The position numbers and the translations under genes were made by a program. This document shows positions 1 through 13,049 of a DNA stretch of 64,000 nt, piece after piece. The stretch is taken from NCBI GenBank assembly GCA_963971575.1, contig OZ020616.1:24831120-24895119 (forward strand). Reading direction: 5' to 3'. The notes under the pieces were generated by a model. That model was not told the origin of the DNA, ran no database searches, and worked only from the letters and a program-made list of their open reading frames with translations. Positions within the stretch are counted from its first letter, which is position 1, and each line of letters opens with the position of its first letter. Source of the stretch: Liopterus haemorrhoidalis (Eukaryota; Arthropoda; Insecta; Coleoptera; Dytiscidae).

Positions 1-689
1 TGTTTTAAACATTTGTATGGGTATCATTTGTAAGTAAAAACCAAGTCGATATCTCATTGAGCCTAAGAGATATTGAGGCATCCCTAAATCAAATTTCACC
101 TCATTTCACCACTTAGAAATGGAATTTAGAAAAATCTCTTCTTATTGGTCTCTTACGTCATGGAGGGAATGTAAGCTCCGAATTTCATGTCTTAGATAGA
201 ATATCCATTAGATTTTCTATCGAATGCAAAATACCAGTTTACCTCTTTAGGGATGAAACTTAAAAAAACTGCGAAAGATTTTGAAGAATGTGTTTTAAAA
301 AAAGCACGTATATGCCAAAAATTATTGTTATAACTCAACAAACAGGTAAAACTACGGGTACTATAATTCATCCCGTTTGGAGTGGATTAGGATGAAATAA
401 TATATTTTATTCTTAATTTTTGTATAAATTTTGTAGCCCCTTAGAAGTCGACTTTCGAAGAATCTCTTCTTAGTGGGTACTTACGTCATGAAAGGAATCA
501 ACTTTGCGAATTTCATATATCTATGTCAAAGGAACGTTCTATCGAATAAAAATATCCATTAACCCCATTAAGGGTGCATTTTAAAAAACTGTCAAAACCA
601 TTTCGAGACATTTTAAAAAGACACCTATTTCCCAAAAAGGAATGTTATAACTCAACAAACACATAAAATACGACGGGATATATAATTCA

Positions 690-3600
690 CCTCGAATATA
701 GATTCACCCCTTTACGGATTGATTAGGATAAAATCTTTATTGGTCGTAAAATTATTGGTCCAAAAAGTAATGTTGCAACTAAACGAACACAGGAAAAACG
801 ACGGGATGTATAATTCACCCCGATTGTAGATTTGCCCCTTTAGGCATTGATCAGGACAAAATCCTGAAATAAAATTTTCGGCATTTGCATGGGTAGTATT
901 TGTAAGCAAAAACCAATTCGGTATCTTATTAGTCTTAAGAGACATAAAATAATCCTTAAAATCACAATTCACCCCTGTTCACCCTTTTGGGGTGAAATTT
1001 AAAAAAACTGTCAAAACCATTTCAAAATATTTTAAAAAGTCACCAATGTGCCAAAAAGGAATGTTGCAACTAAACAAACACAAGAAATACGACGGGATGT
1101 ATAGTTCAGCCGAATTGTAGAATCACTCCTTTAAGGGCTGATTAGGATAAAATCCTGAAATGGGTTTTTCGGCATTTGCATGGGTAGTCTTTGTAAGCAA
1201 AAACCAAGTCGATATCTTATTGATCCTAGGAGATATTAAGGAATCCTTGAAATTACAATTCACCCCATTTCATCCTTTAGGGATGAAATTTTAAAACACT
1301 GTCAAAACCATTTCGAGAAATCTTATAAAGACACCTATGTGCCAAAAATGAATGTTAAAAATCGACAAACACAGAAAATACGACGGAATGTATAATTCAC
1401 CCCAATTGTAGGTTCACCCCTTTACGGGTTGATTGGAATTTGCATAGATAGTCTTTGTAAGCAAAAAGCAAGTCGATATCTTGGTTTTAAGAGGTATTAA
1501 GGAATCCTTGAAATCACAATTCACACCTTTTCACCCTTTAGGGGTGAAATTTTAAAAAACTGTCAAAACCATTTCGAGATATTTTAAAAAGACACCTTTG
1601 TGCCAAAAAGTAATGTTGCAACTAAACGAACACAGGAAATACGACGGGATGTATAATTCACCCCGATTGTAGATCCACCCCTTTTAGGGGTTGATTAGGA
1701 CAAAATCCTGAAATAAGTTTTTCGGTATTTGTATGGGTAATCTTAGTAAGCAAAAAGCGAGTCAATATTTTATTGGCCCTAAGAGATTTAAGTATTCCTT
1801 GAAATCACAATTCACCCCTTTTCACCTTTTAAGGGTGAAATTTTAAAAAACTATCAAAACCTTTTCGAGATATTTTAAAAAGACACCTATGTGCTAAAAA
1901 GTAATGTTGCAACTAAACGAACCCAGGAAATACGACAGAATGTATAACTCACCCCGATTGTAGATCCAGCCCTTTAGGGGTTGATTAGGACCAATTCCTG
2001 AAATAAGTTTTTCGGTAATTGTATGGATAATCTTTGCAAGCAAACAGTAAGTCGATATCTTATTGGTCCTAAGAGATGTGATATTGGTCCTTGAGGAATG
2101 CTTGAAATCACAATTCACCCCTTTTCAACCCTTAGGGGTGAAAATTTAAAAAACTGTCAAACCCATTTCGAGATATTTTAAAAATACACCTATGTGCCAA
2201 ACAGTTGTGTTGCAACTAAACGAAGACAGGAAATACGACGGGATGTATAATTCACCCCGATTGTTGATCCACCCCTTTAGGGGTTGATTAGGACAAAATG
2301 TTGAAATAAGTTTTTCGGTATTTTTATGGGTAATCTTTGTGAGCAAAAAGCAAGTCGATATCTTATTGGTCCTAAGAGATATTAAGGAATCCTTGAAATC
2401 ACAATTCACCCCTTTTCACCATTTAGGGGTGAAATTAAAAAAAAAACTGTCAATACTATTTCGAGATATTTTAAAAATACATCTATGTGCCAAAAATTAA
2501 TGTTGCAACTAAACGAACACAGGAAATACAACGGGATGTATAATCCACCCCGATTGTAGGTTCACCCCTTTACGGGTTGATTAGGACAAAATCCTGAAAT
2601 TGGTGATTCGCTATTTGTATGGGTAATCTTTGTAAGCAAAAAGCAAGTCGATATCTTTTTGGTCCTAAGAGATATTAAAGAATCCTTAAAATCACAATTC
2701 ACCCCTTTTCACCCTTTAGGGGTGAAATTTCAAAAAACTGTCAATACCATTTCGAGATATTTTAAAAAGACACTTATGTGCCAAAAAGTAATCTTGCAAC
2801 TAAACGAACACCGGAAATACAACGGGATGTATAATCCACCCCGATTGTAAATCCACCCCCTTTAGGGGTTGATTAGGACAAAATCCTGAAATAAATTTTT
2901 CGGTATTTGTATGGGTAATCTTCGTAAGCAAAAAGCCAGTCGATATCTTATTGTGCCTAAGAGATATTAAGGAATCCTTGAAATCACAATTCATCCCTTT
3001 TCACCCTTTAGGGGGTAATTTTAAAAAAATGTCAAAACTATTTCGAGATATTTTAAAAAGATACCTATGTGCCAAAAAGTAGTGTTGCAACTAAACGAAC
3101 ACAGAAAATACGGCGGGATGTATAATTCACCCCGATTGTAGATCCACCCCTTAAGGGCTTGATTAGGACAAAATCCAAAAATTGGTTTTTCGGCATTTGC
3201 AATGGTTGTTTTTATAAGCAAAAACCAAGTCGATATCTTATTGGTGTTAAAAAATATTAAACAATCCTTGAAATCACATTTCACCCCTTTTCACCCTTTA
3301 GAGGTTAAATTTAAAAAAGTTGTCAAAACCGTTTCGAGATATTTTAAAATGACGCCTATGTGCCAAAAAGAAACCTTATATCTCAATAAACACAGGGAAT
3401 ACGACGGGCTGTATAATTCACCCCGATTGTAGATCCATCGTTTAGGGGTTGATTAGGACAAAATCCTGAAATATATTTTTCGGTATTTGTATAGGTAATC
3501 TTTGTCAGCAAAAAGCAAGGCAATATCTTATTGGCCCTAAGAGATTTAAGGAATCCTTGAAATCACAATTCACCCCTTTTCACCATTTAGGGGTGAAATT

Positions 3601-6230
3601 TTAAAAAACTATCAAAACCTTTTCGAGATATTTTAAAAAGACACCTATGTGCTAAAAAGTAATGTTGCAACTAAACGTACACAGAAAATACGACGGAATG
3701 TATAACTCACCCCGATTGTAGATCCACCCCTTTAGGGGTTGATTAGGAAAAATTCCTGAAATACGTTTTTCGGTAATTGTATGGATAATCTTTGCAAGCA
3801 AACAGTAAGTCCATATCTTATTGGTCCTAAGAGATATTAAGGAATCCTTGAAATCACAATTCACCCCTTTTCAACCCTCAGGGGTGAAATTTTAAAAAAC
3901 TGTCAAACCCATTTCGAGATATTTTAAAAAGACACCTATGTGCCAAAAGTAATGCTGCAACTAATGAACACAGGAAATACGACGGGATGTATAATTCACC
4001 CCGATTGTAGATCCACCCGTTTAGGGGTTGATTAGGACAAATTCCTGAAATAAGTTTTTCGGTAATTGTATGGATAATCTTTGCAAGGAAACAGTAAGTC
4101 GATATCTTATTGATCCTAAGAGATATTAAGGAATCCTTGAAATCACAATTCACCCCTTTTCAACTTTTAGGGCTGAAATTTTAAAACATTGTCAAACCCG
4201 TTTCGAGATATTTTAAAAAGACACCTATGTGCCAAAAAGTAATGCTGCAACTAATGAACACAGGAAATACGACGGGATGTATAATTCACCCTGATTGTAG
4301 ATCCACCCCTTTAGGGGTTGATTAGGACAAAATCCTGAAATTGGTGATTCGGTATTTGTATGGGTTATCTTTGTAAGCAAAAAGTAAGTCGATATCTTAT
4401 TGGTCCTAAGAGATATTAAAGAATCCTTAAAATCACAATTCACCCCTTTTCGCCCTTTAGGGGTGAAATTTCAAAAAACTGTCAATACCATTTCGAGATA
4501 TTTTAAAAAGACATCTATGTGCCAAAAATTAATGTTGCAACTAAACGAACACAGGAAATACGACGGTATGTATAGTTCACCTTGATTGTAGATCCATCCC
4601 TTTAGGGGTTGATTAGGACCAAATCCTGAAATAAGTTTTTCGGTATTTGTATGGGTAATCTTCGTAAGCAAAATGCAAGTCGATATCTTATTGGTCCTAA
4701 GAGATATTAAGGAATCCTTGAAATCGCAATTCATCCCTTTTCACTCTTTAGGGGGTAATTTTAAAAAAATGTCAAAACTATTTCGAGATATTTTAAAAAG
4801 ATTCCTATGTGCCAAAAAGTAATGTTGCAACTAAACGAACACAGGAAATACGGCGGGATGTATAATTCACCCCGATTGCAGATCCACCCCTTCAGGGGTT
4901 GATTAGGACAAAATCAAAAAATTGGTTTTTCGGCATTTGCAAGGGTAGTTTTTGTAAGCAAAAACCAAGTCGATGTCTTATTGATGTTAAAAAATATTAA
5001 ACAATCCTTGAAATCACATTTCACCCCTTTTCGCCCTTTAGGGGTTAAATTTAAAAAAGTTGTCAAAACCATTTCGAGATATTTTAAAAAGACGCCTATG
5101 TGCCAAAAAGAAACCTTATATCTCAATAAACACAGGGAATACGACGGGATGTATAATTTACCCCGATTGTAGATCCACCTTTAGGGGTTGATTAGGACAA
5201 AATCCTGAAATATATTTTTCGGTATTTGTATGGGTAACCTTTGTAATCAAAAAGCAAGTCAATATCTTATTGGCCCTAAGAGATTTAAGGAAATCACAAT
5301 TCACCCCTTTTCACCCTTTAGGGGTGAAATTTTAAAAAACTACCAAAAACTTTTCGGGATATTTTAAAAAGACACCTATGTGCTAAAAAGTAATGTTGCA
5401 ACTAAACGAACACAGGAAATACAACGGAATGTATAACTCACCCCGATTGTAGATCCACCCCTTTAGGGGTTGATTAGGACAAATTCCTGAAATAAGTTTT
5501 TCGGTAATTGTATGGATAATCTTTGCAAGCAAACTGTAAGTCCATATCTTATTGGTCCTAAGAGATATTAAGGAATCCTTGAAATCACAATTCACCCCTT
5601 TTCAACCCTTAGGGGTGGAATTTTAAAAAACTGTCAAACCCATCTCGAGATATTTTAAAAGGACACCTATGTGCCGAAAAGTAATGTTGCAACGAAACGA
5701 ACACAGGAATTACGACGGGATGTATAATTCACCCCGATTGTAGATCCACCCCTTTAGGGGTTGATTAAGACAAAAACCTGAAATATTTTTTTCGGTATTT
5801 GTATAGGTAATCTTTGTAAGCAAAAAGCAAGTCGATATCTTATTGGTTCTAAGAGATATTAAGGAATACTTGAAATCATAATTCACCCCTTTTCACCCTA
5901 TAGGGCTGAAATTTTAAAAAACTACCAAAACCTTTTCGAGATATTTTAAAATGACACCTATGTGCCAAAAAGTAATCTTGCAACTAAACGAACACAGGAA
6001 ATACAACGGGATGTATAATCCACCCCGATTGTAGGATCACCCCGTTAGGGGTTGATTAGGGCAAAATCCCGAAATTGGTTTTTCGGCATTTGTATGGGTA
6101 ATACTTGTAAGCAAAAACTAAGTCGATATCCCATCGGCCCTAAGAGATATTAAGTATTTCACATTGGTGAGATAAAAAAAGAAGAAAGGGGTGAAATCAC
6201 ATTTCACCCCTTTTCATCCCTTAGGAGTGG
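690..6230. repeat. ~290-bp tandem repeat array inside H1
   Basis: About 19-20 diverged units recur every ~290 bp; landmarks are 'gatgtataattcacc', 'tttcgagatattttaaaaag' and 'aagcaaaaagcaagtcgata'. Each unit carries two short palindromes around CCCCTTTAGGGG, able to form hairpins. Short open frames on either strand repeat with the unit and show indel-driven frame changes, so they are not genes. Units at 3650-3860 and 5380-5595 are closer to each other than to their neighbours, which suggests higher-order block duplication. Confidence 0.85.
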
Positions 6231-6335
6231 AATTTAAAAAAATCCCTTCTTAGTGGGTGCTTACGTCATGAAGGGAATATACTCTCCGAATTTCAAGTTT
6301 CTAGGCCCAGGGGTTCGGGCTGGGCGGTGATGAGT

Positions 6336-6370
6336 GAGTCAGTCAGTCAGTCAGTCAGTCAGTCAGTCAG
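6336..6370. repeat. (GTCA)n microsatellite near Helitron 5' end
   Basis: About nine GTCA/AGTC units sit ~25 bp inside the minus-strand 5' terminus of H1. The same tract, with different copy number, lies at 10796-10820, 12994-13007 and 33385-33403, always in the same place in the element, so it is part of the Helitron 5' end. It is absent from the plus-strand copy at 58800. Confidence 0.9.
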
Positions 6371-6779
6371 GACACTGCCTTTTATATATATAGACTAGCT
6401 GAAAACCCGTGCTTCGCTACGGTTAATTGATGGTCTCATTGGCATAAAATCCGCAGTTTGTTTTTAAACTTGTGTATGGGTAACCTTTGTAACAAAAAAT
6501 CTAGTCGATATCTCATCTGTCTTAAGAGATATTGAGGAATCCGTGAAAAAACATTTTATTCCTTTTCACCAGATAGGGGTCGAACTTGAAAAATCCTTTC
6601 TTAGTGGGTTCTTACGTCATACTGAAAAATGTACTCTCCGAATTTTTTATTTCTAACAAAAAAATACTAATTTACCCTTTAGGAGTGAAAGAAAACTGTC
6701 AAAACACATATATGCCAAAATGGAATGTTATAACTCAACAACCGCTGGAAATACAAAGGGTTCTATAGTTCACCCCAAA

Positions 6780-9700
6780 TGTAGATTCACCCCTTTAGGA
6801 GTTAATCAAGGTAAAATCTTGAAATTTATTTTTCGGCATTTGTATGGGTAATCTTTATAAGCAAAAACCAAGTCTATATCTTATTGATCCTAGAAGATAT
6901 TAAGGCGTCCTTGAAATTACAATTCCCTCTTTTCACCCTTAAGGGGTGATATTTGTTAAGGTAAAAAACTGTTAAGGTAAAAAACTGTTAAGGTAAAAAA
7001 CTGTTAAAACCATTTCGAGAAATTTTAAAAAGACACCTATGTGCCAAAAAGAAACGTTATAACTCAACAAACACAGGAAATACGAAGCGATGTATAATCT
7101 ACCCCGTTTGTAGAATCACCCCTATAAGGGTTAATTAGGACAAAATCCTGAAATAAGTTTTTCGGCATTTGTATGGATAATTTTTGTAAGCAAACACCAA
7201 GTCGATAACTTATTGGTCCTAAAAGAATTAAGGAATTACTGAAATCATATTTCACCTCTTAGGGGTGAAATTAAATAAAAATGTAAATCATTTCGAGATA
7301 TTAAAAAAAAACACCTATGTGCCAAAAAGTAATGTTGCAACTAAACGAACACAGGAAATACGACGGGATGTATAATTCATCCCGATTGTAGATTCACCCC
7401 TTTAGGGGTTGATTAGGACAAAATCCAAAAATTCGTTTTTCGGTATTTGCATGGGTAGTTTTTGTAAGCAAAAACCAAGTCGATATCTTATTGGTCCTAA
7501 AAAATGTTAAACAATCCTTGAAATCACATTTTACCCCTTTTTACCCTTTAGGGGTGAAATTTAAAAAAACTGTCAATACCATTTCGAGATATTTTAAAAA
7601 GACACCTATGTGCCAAAAAGTAATGTTGCAACTAAACGAACACAGGAAATACGGCGGGATGTATAATTCACCCCGATTGTTTATCCACCCCTTAAGGGTT
7701 GATTAGGACAAAATCAAAAAATTGGTTTTTCGGAATTTGCAAGCGTAGTTTTTGTAAGCAAAAACCAAGTCGATATCTTATTGGTGTTAAAAAATATTAA
7801 ACAATCCTTCAAATCACATTTCACCACTTTTCACCCTTTAGGGGTTAAATTTAAAAAAGTTGTCAAAACCATTTCGAGATATTTTAAAAAGACGCCTATG
7901 TGCCAAAAAGAAACCTTATATCTCAATAAACACAGGGAATACGACGGGATGTATAATTCACCTCGATTGTAGATCCACCCCTTAAGGGGTTGATTAGGAC
8001 AAAATCAAAAAATTGGTTTTTCGGCATTTGCAAGGGTAGTTTTTGTAAGCAAAAACCAAGTCGATATCTTATTGGTGTTAAAAAATATTAAATAATCTTT
8101 GAAATCACATTTCACCTCTTTTTACCCTTTAGGGGTTAAATTTAAAAAATTTGTCAAAACCATTTCGAGATATTTTAAAAATACGCCTATGTTAAAAAGA
8201 AACCTTATAACTCAACAAACACAGGGAATACGGCGGGATGTATAATTCACCTCAATTTTAGATCCAGCGTTTAGGGGTTGATTAGGAGGGGTTGATTATT
8301 GGTCGTAAGAGATATTAAGGAATCCTTGAAATCACAATTCACTCCTTTTCACCCTTTAGGGGTGAAATTTAAAAAAACTGTCAATACCATTTCGAGATAT
8401 TTTAAAAAGACACCTATGTGCCAAAAAGTAATGTTGCAACTAAACGAACACAGGAAATACGGCGGGATGTATAATTCACCCCGATTGTTTATCCACCCCT
8501 TAAGGGTTGATTAGGACAAAATCAAAAAATTGGTTTTTCGGAATTTGCAAGGGTAGTTTTTGTAAGCAAAAACCAAGTCGATATCTTATTGGTGTTAAAA
8601 AATATTAAACAATCCTTCAAATCACATTTCACCACTTTTCACCCTTTAGGGGTTAAATTTAAAAAAGTTGTCAAAACCATTTCGAGATATTTTAAAAAGA
8701 CGCCTATGTGCCAAAAAGAAACCTTATATCTCAATAAACACAGGGAATACGACGGGATGTATAATTCACCTCGATTGTAGATCCACCCCTTAAGGGGTTG
8801 ATTAGGACAAAATAAAAAAATTGGTTTTTCGGCATTTGCAAGGGTAGTTTTTGTAAGCAAAAACCAAGTCGATATCTTATTGGTGTTAAAAAATATTAAA
8901 TAATCTTTGAAATCACATTTCACCTCTTTTCACCCTTTAGGGGTTAAATTTAAAAAAGTTGTCAAAATTATTTCGAGATATTTTAAAAAGACGCCTATGT
9001 GCCAAAAAGAAACCTTATATCTCAATAAACACAGGGAATACGACGTGATGTATAATTCACCCCGCTTGTAGATCCATCCTTTAGGGGTTGATTAGGACAA
9101 AATCCTGAAATATATTTTTCGGTATTTGTATGAGTAATCTTTGTAAGCAAAAAGCAAGTCAATATCTTATTGGCCCTAAGAGATTTAAGGAATCCTTGAA
9201 ATCACAATTCACCCCTTTTCACCCTTTAGGGGTGAAGTTTTAAAAAACTATCAAAAACTTTTCGAGATATTTTAAAAAGACACCTATGTGCTAAAAAGTA
9301 ATGTTGCAACTAAACGAACACAGGAAATAAGACGGAATGTATAACTCACCCCGATTGTAGATCCACCCCTTTAGGGGTTGATTAGGACAAATTCCTGAAA
9401 TAAGTTTTTCGGTAATTGTATGGATAATCTTTGCAAGCAAACAGTAAGTCCATATCTTATTGGTCCTAAGAGATATTAAGGAATCCTTGAAATCACAATT
9501 CACCCCTTTTCAACCCTTAGGGGTGAAATTTTAAAAAACTGTCAAACCCATTTTGAGATATTTTAAAAAGACACCTATGTGCCAAAAAGTAATGCTGCAA
9601 CTAATGAACACAGGAAATACGACGGGATGTATAATTCACCCCGATTGTAGATCCACCCCTTTAGGGGTTGATTAGGACAAAAACCTTAAATATGTTTTTC

Positions 9701-10660
9701 GGTATTTGTATGGGTAATCTTTGTGAGCAAAAAGCAAGTCGATATCTTATTGGTTCTAAGAGATATTAAGGAATACTTGAAATCATAATTCACCCCTTTT
9801 CACACTATAGGGGTGAAATTTTAAAAAACTACAAAAACCTTTTCGAGATATTTTAAAAAGACTACTATGTGCTAAAAAGTAATGTTGCAACTAAACGAAC
9901 ACAGGAAATACGACGGAATGTATAACTCACCCCGATTGTAGATCCACCCCTTTAGGGGTTGATTGGAACAAATTCCTGAAATAAGTTTGTCGGTAATTGT
10001 ATGGATAATCTTTGCAAGCAAACAGTAAGTCGATATCTTATTGGTCCTAAGAGATATTAAGGAATCCTTGAAATCACAATTCAACCCTTTTCAACCCTTA
10101 GGGGTGAAATTTAAAAAAACTGACAAACCCATTTCGAGATATTTTAAAAAGACACCTATGTGCCAAAAAGTAATGCTGCAACTAATGAACACAGGAAATA
10201 CCACGGGATGTATAATTCACCCCGATTGTAGATCCACCCCTTTAGGGGTTGATTAGGACAAAAACCTTAAATATGTTTTTCGGTATTTGTATAGGTAATA
10301 TTTGTAAGCAAAAAGCAAGTCGATATCTTACTGGTTCTAAGAGATATTAAGGAATACTTGAAATCATAATTCACCCCTTTTCACCCAATAGGGGTGAAAT
10401 TTCAAAAAACTGTCAATACCATTTCGAGATATTTTAAAAAGACACCTATGTGCCAAAAATTAATCTTGCAACTAAACGAACACAGGAAATTCAACGGGAT
10501 GTATAATCCACCCCGATTGTAGGTTCACCCCTTTAGGGGTTGATTAGGGCAAAATCCCGAAATTGGTTTTTCGGCATTTGTATGGGTAATACTTGTAAGC
10601 AAAAACTAAGTCGATATCCCATCGGCCCTAAGAGATATTACGGAATTCGTGAAATCACAT
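6780..10660. repeat. ~290-bp tandem repeat array inside H2
   Basis: About 13-14 units of the H1 repeat family. The units nearest the 3' end (6450-6960) are older and more diverged. A local triplication of 'gttaaggtaaaaaact' occurs at 6956-7005. No coding content is supported. Confidence 0.83.
7544..8958. repeat. 808-bp higher-order tandem duplication
   Basis: Sequence 7544 to about 8150 recurs at 8352 to about 8958 at a fixed offset of 808 bp with very few differences (for example 'gcaagcgtag' versus 'gcaagggtag'). The block spans almost three ~290-bp units, so it is a recent higher-order duplication within the H2 array. Confidence 0.85.
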
Positions 10661-10839
10661 TTCACCCCTTTTCATCCCTTAGGAGTGGAATTTCGAAAAA
10701 TCCCTTCTTAGTGGGTGCTTACGTCATGAAGGGAATATACTCTCCGAATTTCAAGTTTCTAGGCCCAGGGGTTCGGGCTGGGCGGTGATGAGTGAGTCAG
10801 TCAGTCAGTCAGTCAGTCAGGACACTGCCTTTTATATAT

Positions 10840-10890
<51 letters not shown>

Positions 10891-10899
10891 TATAGATAG
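10840..10899. repeat. (GATA)n microsatellite at H2 5' terminus
   Basis: About 13 GATA units lie exactly at the H2 5' end, where H1 has only 'tatatataga'. The tract is an expansion of the terminal TCTA of the element; a shorter version lies at the H3 5' end (13028-13038). Confidence 0.9.
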
Positions 10900-10900
10900 A

Positions 10901-13038
10901 CTAGCTGAACACCCATGCTTCGCTACGGTATATTGACGATCTCATTGGTGCAAAATCCTCAGTTTGTTTTTAAACATGTGTATGGGTAATCTTTGTAAGA
11001 AAAAACCTAGTCGATATCTCATTTGTCCTAAAAGATATTGAAGAATCCGTGAAAAAACATTTTACTCTTTTTCACCACATAAAGGTCAAACTTCCAAAAA
11101 TCCTTTCTTAGTGGGTGCTTACGTCATACTGAGTAAAAAAAAAAAAAACTGTCTAAAACTTATATATGACAAAAAAGGAATGTTATAACTCAACAAACGA
11201 AGTAAATATGAAGGGTTCTTCTATACCCTGAATGCAGATTCAGCCTTTTAGGGATTGATTAGGGAAAAATTTTAAAATAAGTTTAAATTTGTATGGGTAA
11301 CTTAAAGCAATATTAAACCCTTAAATTCGTTAATATATATTTTGAATGGTTATTTTTTATAGTTGTTTATAACATAGCTTATGTTATATAGCTTAAAATC
11401 TTTAGAGACAAATTTGCAATACGCTTTTGCAAACAAATTTGTTGAAAATAAATTTGTCCCTTTAAGGGTTAATTAGAACAAAATCCTGAATTTAGTTCTT
11501 ACACATTTGTGTGTGTAACCTTTACCTTGCCTTGTGCAAGTAAAAACCAAGTCAATATCTCAATGGTCCTAAGCGATATTGAGGAATCACATTTCAGGCC
11601 TTCTCACCCCTTTAGGGATCGAATTTGGGAAAGTTCCATATTAGTGGATGCTTACGTCATAGAGGTAATATATTTCCCGTATTTCATGTCTGTATGTCAA
11701 GGGACGTTCTATCGAATAAAAAATACCAATTAACCCCGTTAGGGATGACATTTAAAAAAACTGTCAAAACGCTTACTAAATATTTTAAATAGAAACCTAT
11801 ATATCAAAATGAAATATAAAAGAAACCTATATACAAAAATAAAAAATATGAATACAAAGGTTTCTATAATTCAACCCAAATGTAGATTCACCCCTTTAGG
11901 GGTTGATTAGTATAAAATCCTGAAATAAGTTTTTGACATTTGTATGGGTAATATATATAAGCAAAAATCATATCGATATTTTATTGGTCCTAATAGAGAT
12001 ATAATAGAATTGTTGAAATCACATTTCATCCTTTATGGATGCAATTTTAAAACATTGTCAAAACCATTTCGAGATATTTTAAAAAGACAACCATCAGCTA
12101 AAAAGAAATGTTATGACTCAACAAATACAGGAAATACGACAGGACATATAATTAAGTCCGAATGTAGATTCGCTCTTTTTGGGGTTGATTAGGACAAAAT
12201 CCTGAAATACGTTTTTCGGTATTTGTATGATTAATCTTTATAAGAAAAAACCAAGTCGATATCTTATTGGTCCTAGGAGATATTAAGAAATCCTTCAATT
12301 CACATTTCACCTCTTTTCACCCTTAATTGATGCAATTTTAAAACACTGTCAATATTATTTCGAGATATTTTAAAGTCAATTATGTGCCAAAAAGATATTT
12401 TATAACACAACAAACTCAGAAAATACGACGGCATGTATAATTCACCCAGATTGTAGATTCACCCTTTTAGGGGTTGATTAGGACAAAATCCTGAAACAAG
12501 TTTTTCGGCATTTGTATGAGACATCTTTGGAAGTCGGTATCTTATTGATCCTAAGAGATATTAAGGAATCCTCGAATTCACATTTCCTCCCTTTTCACCC
12601 TTTAGTGATGCAATTTTAAAATACTGTCAACACCATTTCGAGATATTTTAAAAATACACTTATGTGCTACATAGAAATTTTATAACTCAACAAACACAGG
12701 AAATACGACGGGATGTATAATTCACCCCAATTGTAGATTCACCCCTTTAGGGGTTCATTAGGAGAAAATCCCGAAATAAGTTTTTCGACATTTGCATAGG
12801 TAATCTTTATAAGCAAAAACTATATCGATATCCCATCGGCCATAAGAGATATTAAGGAATCCGTGAAATCACATTTAACCCCTTGGGGGTTAAATTTCGA
12901 AAAATCTTCTTAGTGGGTGCTTACGTCATAGAGGGAATATACTCTCCAAATTTCAAGTTTCTAGACCCAGGGGCTTAAGTTGGGCGGTGATGAGTCAGTC
13001 AGTCAGGACATTGCCTTTTATATATATAGATAGATAGA
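10901..13038 (-). mobile_element. Helitron-like element H3, complete, non-autonomous
   Basis: Minus-strand 3' end CTAG at 10901-10904 with the hairpin motif at 10911-10929 (one change: GCATGGGT). The 5' end is about 13038 (TCTATCTATC), and the next base outward in minus sense is A, giving the A|T insertion context of Helitrons. 2.1 kb with a shorter, more diverged repeat body. Its right flank cuts into a LINE remnant at about 13046. Confidence 0.75.
11860..12800. repeat. ~285-bp tandem repeats inside H3
   Basis: About four diverged units of the same family as in H1 and H2, recognisable by 'tagattcacccctttagggg' at roughly 11882, 12465 and 12733. Open frames here (11509-11733, 11944-12192) are repeat artefacts. 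Confidence 0.75.
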
Positions 13039-13049
13039 TATAGGTAATT

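Larger units (their letters stand above)
1..6394 (-). mobile_element. Helitron-like element H1 (3' end outside window)
   Basis: On the minus strand the element starts at 6394 with TCTATATATATAAAAGG, the TC start typical of Helitrons, followed by a GACT-rich tract and a conserved leader near 6240-6330. Its 3' terminus is left of the window: position 1 aligns with about 28510 of the complete copy at 28229-33431, so roughly 280 bp are missing. No Rep/helicase frame is seen, so it is non-autonomous. The body is an array of ~290-bp repeats. The next element's CTAG end abuts directly at 6395. Confidence 0.75.
6395..10900 (-). mobile_element. Helitron-like element H2, complete, non-autonomous
   Basis: Minus-strand 3' end is CTAG at 6395-6398, preceded (minus sense) by the hairpin-forming ACCGTAGCGAAGCACGGG motif at 6405-6423. 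The 5' end TC lies at 10900 after a (GATA)n tract. About 4.5 kb, filled with ~290-bp repeats; no protein gene. It is joined head-to-tail to H1 on one side and H3 on the other with no intervening base. Confidence 0.78.

Noticed and set aside
690..10660. Dozens of 60-90-codon frames (e.g. starting MNCDFKDSLISLRTNKI or MVLRDIKESLKSQF) on both strands
   Set aside because: They recur once per ~290-bp repeat unit, shift frame with indels, and both strands are open because of the repeat's composition; not genes.
690..10660. CRISPR-like regular spacing
   Set aside because: Units are ~290 bp, wholly repetitive with no unique spacers, inside Helitrons of a eukaryote.
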